DNA from: Caldithrix sp.
GTDB lineage: Bacteria; Zhuqueibacterota; Zhuqueibacteria; Oceanimicrobiales; Oceanimicrobiaceae
Reading direction: 5' to 3'
Length of the DNA stretch: 6,910 nucleotides
Assembly (NCBI GenBank): GCA_004357015.1
Contig: SMXE01000130.1
Span: forward strand, 1-6,910
Shown: positions 1-4,939 of the stretch, one piece after another
How positions within the stretch are numbered: the first letter of the stretch is position 1
How the letters are laid out: the number at the start of each line of letters is the position of its first letter
The notes under the pieces: model-generated
Seen by the model: only the letters and a program-made list of their open reading frames with translations
Told to the model about the DNA's origin: nothing
Databases searched by the model: none
Made by a program: the position numbers and the translations under genes

Positions 1-357
1 CCGCAGGCCAGTGAGACGCCGTTTGAGTTCCTCTGAATTTATCGTCATCCTGCGCAGGAGCAGGTCTACTTTTTCTTCCTGGCGCAAAGGCCGACGCAAT
101 TTGTAGCTACGCTGATTCAAAGTGTCAATGGCAGAGTGGTCGATCCAGAGGTAGCGGTCCTGGTCAATGATTTGAATCAGAATTTGCGCCTCACCAGGCT
201 CATTCTTTGGCGTTGGGATGTAAAGCTTCGCCTCCGCCCTGGTCAGCTTAATCATGACGCTGCTGATGATAAAGAAGATCAGTAGAATAAAAATCAGGTC
301 GATCAATGAGACCAATTGGATTTTTCGATGTGCTTGTGTCAGCTTTCGAAAGGCCAT
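1..357 (-). CDS. ExbD/TolR-family biopolymer transport subunit, second copy (partial, C-terminus beyond left edge)
   Basis: The frame opens with ATG at 357-355 and stays open for 119 codons to base 1, so the C-terminus is missing. Residues 1-12 are a short basic cytoplasmic tail. Residues 15-36 form one membrane helix (LVSLIDLIFILLIFFIISS) with an aspartate at position 20, where ExbD/TolR proteins carry the protonatable Asp that couples proton flow to work. The periplasmic part begins around residue 40 and has the early strand pattern ILIQIIDQDRYLWID (59-73), like the family's 'V-x-I-x-x-D-G-x-x-x-x-N/D' region. Most ExbD proteins are about 130-150 residues, so perhaps 20-70 residues are missing. 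The gene starts 11 bases after the stop of the upstream exbD, with only a weak GAGAAA-like ribosome site, which suggests coupled translation. It shares the identical 12-base start ATGGCCTTTCGA with that gene but differs after the membrane helix, so the two look like diverged duplicates. The family call is firm; the substrate system is unknown. Confidence 0.9.
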   Translation of the reverse strand, partial: MAFRKLTQAHRKIQLVSLIDLIFILLIFFIISSVMIKLTRAEAKLYIPTPKNEPGEAQILIQIIDQDRYLWIDHSAIDTLNQRSYKLRRPLRQEEKVDLLLRRMTINSEELKRRLTGLR

Positions 358-368
358 AATCGTATTTC

Positions 369-959
369 TCAGAGTGATGTTCGAATAATAATTTGCGGGA
401 TCTCATCCTGATAGGAGCCGCACACCTCGAGGATAAAATTCAGAATTTTGAATTCCGTGTTTTCCTCCGCACGCACTTCGATGATGGGATGCCCGCCGCG
501 CCGGTAAAGCCGTTCGGTTGCGATATACCGGCTGATGGCGTCGGTGATGAGCGTGCACGGCGGCAAGGCGGCAAACTCCTCCTCCGGAAGCGCGAGAAAG
601 TCCGCCGGAAACAGCGCGAACGCCGAGTCCTGTACTGCCTTTTCAAACGCCTGGCCCAGCGACACCATTGCGGTATCGCCAAAGGACGGCCACAGGATAA
701 GAACCTTCCGCCGAGTCCTGCCTTCGCTGCTGTCGGGCATTATCTGCACCAGGAGGTTCTCCAGACCGTCCTCCCGCAAAACGGGAAGGGAAGTGTTCGT
801 TCTTGGCAGATCAAGCTCTGAATAGGTTCTTGATGAGGAAACGTCGGCGCTCAGTGAGAACGCAAACGACACCAAAAAAAAGATGAGCAACAGAAAGACG
901 ATGTCGATCAGGCTCGTCAATTCAAGCGTGCGGGGAGTTTCAGATCGTCGAAAGGCCAT
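369..959 (-). CDS. ExbD/TolR-family biopolymer transport subunit, long variant
   Basis: This 196-residue protein has a short basic N-terminus (MAFRRSETPR), one membrane helix at about 14-35 (LTSLIDIVFLLLIFFLVS) and the family's key aspartate at residue 19. The rest should be periplasmic. The C-terminal stretch from about 158 (HPIIEVRAEENTEFKILNF, then a strand ending IIIRTSL) matches the usual ExbD fold end: strand, charged turn, helix, final strand. It is about 50 residues longer than typical ExbD; the excess lies roughly at residues 75-150, between the first periplasmic strand region and the conserved C-terminal part. ExbD/TolR dimers sit inside an ExbB/TolQ pentamer and transmit proton-driven motion to a periplasmic partner. 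The gene starts 3 bases after the stop of the exbB-like gene with no good ribosome site of its own, which indicates translational coupling. A run of eight T residues on the coding strand (881-874) lies in the membrane helix codons. The partner protein cannot be named from the sequence. Confidence 0.92.
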   Translation of the reverse strand: MAFRRSETPRTLELTSLIDIVFLLLIFFLVSFAFSLSADVSSSRTYSELDLPRTNTSLPVLREDGLENLLVQIMPDSSEGRTRRKVLILWPSFGDTAMVSLGQAFEKAVQDSAFALFPADFLALPEEEFAALPPCTLITDAISRYIATERLYRRGGHPIIEVRAEENTEFKILNFILEVCGSYQDEIPQIIIRTSL

Positions 960-962
960 GCG

Positions 963-2612
963 TCACAGCTTTTCTGTGATAGTGACGTAAATCTCTTCCC
1001 ACTTGGCGTAAATCCAATCCAGTTTATGCTTGAAGTAGTAATAAATAATGACAAAGAAGATACCGTTCGCCAGCCCAAAAATGGTGGTCCAAAGGGCCTC
1101 AAAGATACCATTGCTGAGAAGTTGAATGGTGTTCACAAAATCAGGCGTCGCCGAGGTCTGCGAAAGTTGCTGAAAGGCATAAGTAATCCCTGTCACCGTG
1201 CCAAACAGCCCGACCAGCGGCGCCAGCGCACCGTAATTCCAGAACCACTCGATTTTAGATTTGCGTTTCAGCAACTCAATTTCATTTGACGCCCGGTCCT
1301 CAAAAGCGCGCTTCACTTCTTCGTTGGACTTCAACCAGCGATAGCCGTTCATCCGGTGGATGGATAGACCGGCGTGAATAATCCGGCTCGTAGGGAATGG
1401 CCGAAGGCCCCGTTGAATATCCATCACGCCTTTGCGCAGCACCCATCTTCTCAGCCGCGCCATGGGTCTTTGCTCAATCACCACCGGTTCATAAATCTCC
1501 TCGATGAGCTCCTGCATGTCTTCCTTCTCTCGATAGCCGTTGGTCGCATCTCCGTTTTGACTGGTTTCACCAAGCAGGTCGTGAAAGTTATCCTCTATTT
1601 TGATGACAAGCTCGGTCAGCAGATCGTCCGGATTTTTGACTGTGCCGTTGGCGTCATTGTAATCCGGGAAAGAAATGATATCCTCAATCGCCTCAATCGC
1701 CCGATCCCCATCTGACGTCCAGTACTCCATGCACGCAACATCCACCGATGCCATTTTTTCCGTGGAACTCAAACCCGCCGGAATGTTTTTTACTGCCTGC
1801 TCCGCAGCTCCTTTGCTCCTTTTTGCGATCATTTCCCACGCTTTTAGAACGAACCTGAATTTGTTAGTCAGGCGATTTTCATACGACATATCGCAACTCA
1901 TAAACATGGACCAGCCCAACTTCTTAATCGTTCTTTTGTATGGAAAAATATTGCCCAGATAGAGGGTGCGCGATGAATAAAGAACCAATATGAGAAAGCT
2001 CAGCATGGCCGTCACCGACAAGAAAATAAATGCGACTTTACCCAACGCCGTTGAGCGATCGTAAATGTCCGCTTTGCCGAGGGTCGCAAGCTGCCAGCGC
2101 CCGGGGTGCAAATAATACAGCAAGTCATTCCCCGCCAGTTCTAGGTTTTCAGAGACAGCGCCTTTGCCGACGACGATGGTGGCAGCCTCAGACTCAGCCA
2201 CAAGTTGGGCATCGGCGCCGTAAGCACGCACTCTGAAGGCATAGGTACCACCAATTGGCACGCGCGAAAACTGCACAGACTCTGCCCCTTGCACTTCAAG
2301 AATCCGGGGCGCAGCCTTACTGCCCTCCTCAACCAGGTGTATCTGGAACGTAAATGGCAGCCCACGCGAATCTTTGCTGATTTCCTGCTCGCGGCCGTTG
2401 ACAATTTCTTTCGCAGAAACGGCCCAATGCACTTCCAGGTCCACTGACGTTGGCACAAGCAACCAGTTTTTGTAAACCTTGCTATAGCGGATGTCCGAAA
2501 TCGCTATTCTATACTCGGTCTCTGCAAACAGGGTGCCTGCCATCCAGCAAACGAACAAAGCGACGATTGTGGCGGCGGACCATCTCGGAGGTCTCGATTG
2601 TGATTTTTTCAT
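963..2612 (-). CDS. MotA/TolQ/ExbB-family proton channel subunit with periplasmic N-terminal domain
   Basis: This 549-residue inner-membrane protein probably forms the proton channel with the ExbD subunits encoded next. The start chosen is ATG at 2612-2610 because GAGGTGA lies 5 bases upstream and the product then opens with a signal peptide (MKKSQSRPPR, hydrophobic 13-29, likely cleavage after A30). An upstream GTG at 2648 would add 12 residues without a ribosome site. Residues 31-150 are beta-rich and FN3-like (GGTYAFRVRAYGA at 121-133), predicted periplasmic. Membrane helix 1 is at about 190-214. A cytoplasmic loop of about 240 residues follows, with an acidic stretch at 362-380. Helices 2 and 3 are at about 456-480 and 500-527. 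The family core is plain: LAPLVGLFGTVTGI (463-476) and GIFEALWTTIFGLANGI (502-518), with threonines at T472/T474 and T509/T510 where ExbB/TolQ have pore-lining threonines. E. coli ExbB is about 244 residues, so this protein is more than twice that length, the excess being the N-terminal domain and the loop. Predicted topology (N-out, C-in) agrees with ExbB. The gene lies 39 bases after the PorV-like gene. Confidence 0.93.
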   Translation of the reverse strand: MKKSQSRPPRWSAATIVALFVCWMAGTLFAETEYRIAISDIRYSKVYKNWLLVPTSVDLEVHWAVSAKEIVNGREQEISKDSRGLPFTFQIHLVEEGSKAAPRILEVQGAESVQFSRVPIGGTYAFRVRAYGADAQLVAESEAATIVVGKGAVSENLELAGNDLLYYLHPGRWQLATLGKADIYDRSTALGKVAFIFLSVTAMLSFLILVLYSSRTLYLGNIFPYKRTIKKLGWSMFMSCDMSYENRLTNKFRFVLKAWEMIAKRSKGAAEQAVKNIPAGLSSTEKMASVDVACMEYWTSDGDRAIEAIEDIISFPDYNDANGTVKNPDDLLTELVIKIEDNFHDLLGETSQNGDATNGYREKEDMQELIEEIYEPVVIEQRPMARLRRWVLRKGVMDIQRGLRPFPTSRIIHAGLSIHRMNGYRWLKSNEEVKRAFEDRASNEIELLKRKSKIEWFWNYGALAPLVGLFGTVTGITYAFQQLSQTSATPDFVNTIQLLSNGIFEALWTTIFGLANGIFFVIIYYYFKHKLDWIYAKWEEIYVTITEKL

Positions 2613-2617
2613 AGCGC

Positions 2618-2624
2618 TCACCTC
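2618..2624 (-). promoter_or_regulatory. Strong Shine-Dalgarno site that fixes the exbB-like start
   Basis: The minus strand reads GAGGTGA, then 5 bases, then ATG at 2612. It is the best ribosome binding site in the window and decides in favour of this start over the in-frame GTG at 2648 and ATG at 2642. The other complete starts here (4757, 959 and 357) have only weak sites. Confidence 0.8.
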
Positions 2625-2651
2625 ATTTAGTATACTGCTCATTGGCACGAT

Positions 2652-4757
2652 CTATCGGTAGTTGAAGGTGTAGGATTGTTCACTGAGCGCGTCGCCGGAA
2701 AAAGTCTTGATATACGAGTCGATGACGCGCTCAATAAGTTCTCGCATTTTCAGGGTATCGTTTCTTTCATAATAATCCATAAGATGCGGCAATATGGATC
2801 GGCCATTGGTCAGGAACCGGCCGAGATCCGATCCGGGAAAAAACCGCGGAATTTTGGCAAGTTCGCTCACAACATTTCCCAGATCGCCGCCATCAGACTG
2901 TTTATACGTGGCGGCAGCCCTGAGAAAGAGTATTTCATCTCCGAAAGTGCAATCACTCGTAATCGGCAGATAGAGGTCTTCAGGAAACACAGACTCATTC
3001 AAATTGAGGCCATCAAGCGACTTCAGCGCCTCGGCATAATTTCCCTCCAATAATCGGATCTGTCCCAAGAGAAAGCGACCTGCACGGCTGTCGGGCAACT
3101 CGGATTCCAGCAAAGAGACTGCTTCGGATTTGAAACCCGATTTGTACATCGCATAAGCGTACAAATAGTTGAAAGTCTCGGTCCGGCCGGCCTGGCCATA
3201 TTCCGGTCCGAAAGTCAAGACGTTGATGCCACGTCCCCACGAAAGGCCACTGTCGGCGCACGCCTCGAAAGCACCATGCCCATCGCCCGCCAGAATCAAG
3301 GCTTGGACATAGAAGGCGAATGATCGAAAGTAATCGCTTTCATCGATGGCGGATTTGCCGTAATCGAACCTGAGGTAGGTATCAACCTGTTTTTCATAGT
3401 GTGCCACAATCCTGTCGAAACGGCTAACGGCGGCGTGAAGCGAATGGCGTTTTTGCCGCCGGTTTTGCAGGTTGAGAAGCTCCGACAGAAACTCGAGGTC
3501 AGTGAGCCGCAATGCAGCTTCGTAACGGTAGGCGTGGTTTCCTGGGTTCTTGGCAGCTTGTGCATTTAGGAGATATTTGTGCAGGCGTTCGTTTTCGGTA
3601 ATTGCTACCAAATCGCCGCAGTCAAAACCGAGCAATTGCGCCATGGCATTTTCATACCAGTACCTGGCAGTGAAAGGATTTCTGTCTACGGAAAAAGAAT
3701 AACGCGCGCCGGTGGCGTCGAAACCGCTGCGTTCGTTGGCATATGTCCAATCACCGGAAGGCACCCAGTCCTGATCGAGCAGCCCCGCGGGACTGAAATT
3801 GAGTCCGAACGTAAAAAACTCATGGTTGGAATTCGCGCCCAGCCGCAGTTTGACCGGCCAGTTTGAATTCAATCGTGAAAAATCATACTCAAAACCGAAC
3901 ATGACCTCCGGGTCTCGGCTGGCGGGCGTCACAACGCCGTAATCGAACGACAGGGTCAGCCCGCCCAGACGGTTCAAAGGCGGGGTGACCGAAATGCCGA
4001 GCATGCCGTTTGTCGGGATGTCATCACCGATGAGATCCTTGCTATCGTAAGAAAAGTCCGAATCCAGAAAATCACGCAGCGCAAAACCAAGACTGACTGC
4101 CCCGGAAACATGCGTGTACTTTAAGCCTAAGTCATAACTGGTTGTTGATCCCCTCTCACCGAACAAATCCTGCCTCACAAACTTGGCGGTCAGACCAAGT
4201 TCAAGATCGCCTTTGAGAAACCGCGCCCAGCCGAATGCACCGCGCGTCAACAGGTTGCTCAACACGGGATTCAGCGGATATGCAGCAGAAAGATAGACTG
4301 CCGACTCATTAATAGACGTGTCAGAGTTACTGTCCGTTGGGGAAGCGTTCGCGTCAAAAAGCTCAAAGTCGCCCAACGAATGCCATGCCACTCCCAAACC
4401 TAACTTGAGATCCTGAATGGCGTTGATGAAAGGACTGCCACTCGCACGTCGGATGAAAAACAAACGCAATGGAATGGCGCCGGCCAAGTAATTCAAAGAA
4501 GCACCCTCGCGTAGCGGCAGGTGCATGAACATAAACGTGCCACCCTGTCTGGAAAGTGACGCCATGCCCGCCGGGTTCCAGTAGAGCGCACTGGCATCGT
4601 CGGCGATAGACGTGAAGGCGCGGCCTATACCCAGCGCTTTGGCGCCAACGCCCCAGCGGAGGAACTCGCCCGCCTGCCCGGCATCTCCTTGCGCACGAAG
4701 TGCACCACCCCACACGCAAGTGAGCATCAGTAAAATGATTATGAGTCTTGTTCTCAT
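2652..4757 (-). CDS. PorV/UPF0164-like outer-membrane barrel protein with C-terminal TPR-like helical extension
   Basis: This 701-residue protein has a signal peptide (MRTRLIIILLMLTCVWGGALRA, likely cleavage after A22). It then carries the hallmark of the PorV/PorQ/UPF0164 family: GVGAKALGIGRAFTS followed by IADDASALYWNPAG (36-64). Residues from about 70 to 360 are rich in alternating amphipathic strands (for example LTLSFDYGVV and VMFGFEYDF), as expected of a FadL-like barrel. From about 365 to 690 the composition becomes helical. TPR-like hairpins are visible at 529-554 (LYAYAMYKSGFKSEAVSLLES) and 561-583 (LGQIRLLEGNYAEALKSLD), with weaker ones at 410-460 and 607-650. In T9SS organisms PorV shuttles cargo by binding its C-terminal signal, but the family is broad and many members have no known role. 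Family members are often 300-400 residues, so the extension nearly doubles the length. The start at 4757 has a weak ribosome site but gives a good signal peptide. The exbB-like gene follows 39 bases downstream. Barrel family confidence is high; TPR assignment moderate; function unproven. Confidence 0.88.
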   Translation of the reverse strand: MRTRLIIILLMLTCVWGGALRAQGDAGQAGEFLRWGVGAKALGIGRAFTSIADDASALYWNPAGMASLSRQGGTFMFMHLPLREGASLNYLAGAIPLRLFFIRRASGSPFINAIQDLKLGLGVAWHSLGDFELFDANASPTDSNSDTSINESAVYLSAAYPLNPVLSNLLTRGAFGWARFLKGDLELGLTAKFVRQDLFGERGSTTSYDLGLKYTHVSGAVSLGFALRDFLDSDFSYDSKDLIGDDIPTNGMLGISVTPPLNRLGGLTLSFDYGVVTPASRDPEVMFGFEYDFSRLNSNWPVKLRLGANSNHEFFTFGLNFSPAGLLDQDWVPSGDWTYANERSGFDATGARYSFSVDRNPFTARYWYENAMAQLLGFDCGDLVAITENERLHKYLLNAQAAKNPGNHAYRYEAALRLTDLEFLSELLNLQNRRQKRHSLHAAVSRFDRIVAHYEKQVDTYLRFDYGKSAIDESDYFRSFAFYVQALILAGDGHGAFEACADSGLSWGRGINVLTFGPEYGQAGRTETFNYLYAYAMYKSGFKSEAVSLLESELPDSRAGRFLLGQIRLLEGNYAEALKSLDGLNLNESVFPEDLYLPITSDCTFGDEILFLRAAATYKQSDGGDLGNVVSELAKIPRFFPGSDLGRFLTNGRSILPHLMDYYERNDTLKMRELIERVIDSYIKTFSGDALSEQSYTFNYR

Positions 4758-4776
4758 TGAGCCAGTTAGTATGAAA

Positions 4777-4800
4777 AGCTATCAGCCGTTAGCTATCAGC
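4777..4800. repeat. Two direct copies of AGCTATCAGC, 14-base period
   Basis: AGCTATCAGC occurs at 4777-4786 and again, identical, at 4791-4800, separated by CGTT. It lies 20-43 bases upstream of the PorV-like start codon on the minus strand, where it reads GCTGATAGCT twice. It could be a short intergenic repeat drift product or a paired protein-binding site; nothing here decides between them. Confidence 0.6.
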
Positions 4801-4835
4801 TTAAGAACGTTAGTTCGTGTCCCAACGACAACTCA

Positions 4836-4910
4836 TGTCATTCCGTCCGGCAGCGCCGGAAGCCAGTATTTCCTTGCCTTAACCAGGGTTCCTGCTCTGT
4901 GGGAATGACA
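4836..4910. repeat. 75-base palindromic intergenic element (REP/MITE-like)
   Basis: The outer arms are a perfect 9-base inverted repeat, TGTCATTCC at 4836-4844 and GGAATGACA at 4902-4910. Inside lies a second perfect hairpin, TCCGGC-AGC-GCCGGA (4846-4860), and a short AACC-AG-GGTT (4881-4890). The folded form would be a branched, cruciform-like structure. Outer arms of this 'GTCATTCC...GGAATGAC' type recur in dispersed palindromic repeats of many bacterial genomes, so this is probably one copy of a genomic repeat family. It contains no coding capacity and no T-run typical of an intrinsic terminator. In RNA it could act as an attenuator or mRNA-end stabiliser between the two genes. Confidence 0.6.
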
Positions 4911-4939
4911 GGCAAAGGCTGCTCTCGTCCAGACACCAG

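Larger units (their letters stand above)
4758..4939. other. Intergenic region between the FN3 surface-protein gene and the PorV-like gene
   Basis: This is the only non-coding stretch of size (182 bases). The half nearest the surface-protein stop holds the palindromic element at 4836-4910. The half nearest the PorV-like start holds the AGCTATCAGC direct repeats. No clear -35/-10 pair and no hairpin with a T-tail were found, so whether transcription stops, starts or reads through here is open. Small reading frames crossing it resemble no known protein. Confidence 0.7.

Noticed and set aside
393..821. 142-residue plus-strand open frame opposite the long exbD
   Set aside because: Basic, low-complexity product with no recognisable motif or ribosome site, lying wholly inside a well-supported minus-strand ExbD gene. 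The same applies to the other plus-strand frames in the window.
1..2612. Tol-Pal system or T9SS GldL/GldM motor
   Set aside because: No TolA, TolB or Pal is visible, and neither ExbD has the roughly 500-residue multi-domain build of GldM. The channel protein has the ExbB/TolQ core with three helices rather than the two-helix GldL form.
2629..2636. AGTATACT palindrome with a TATACT -10-like box upstream of exbB
   Set aside because: No matching -35 box at 16-18 bases upstream, and the gap is only 39 bases inside a compact operon, so it is not enough to call a promoter.
2613..2648. Upstream GTG (2648) start for the ExbB-family protein
   Set aside because: It lacks a ribosome site and places 12 extra residues before an otherwise normal signal peptide, while ATG at 2612 has GAGGTGA at the right distance.
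4612..4908. 98-residue plus-strand frame crossing the PorV-like start and the intergenic gap
   Set aside because: It reads through the signal-peptide region of the PorV-like gene and the palindromic repeat, and its product has no family features, so it is most likely a shadow.
4836..4910. Intrinsic terminator for the FN3 protein gene
   Set aside because: The hairpins are not followed by a T-run on the minus strand, so an intrinsic terminator cannot be supported.
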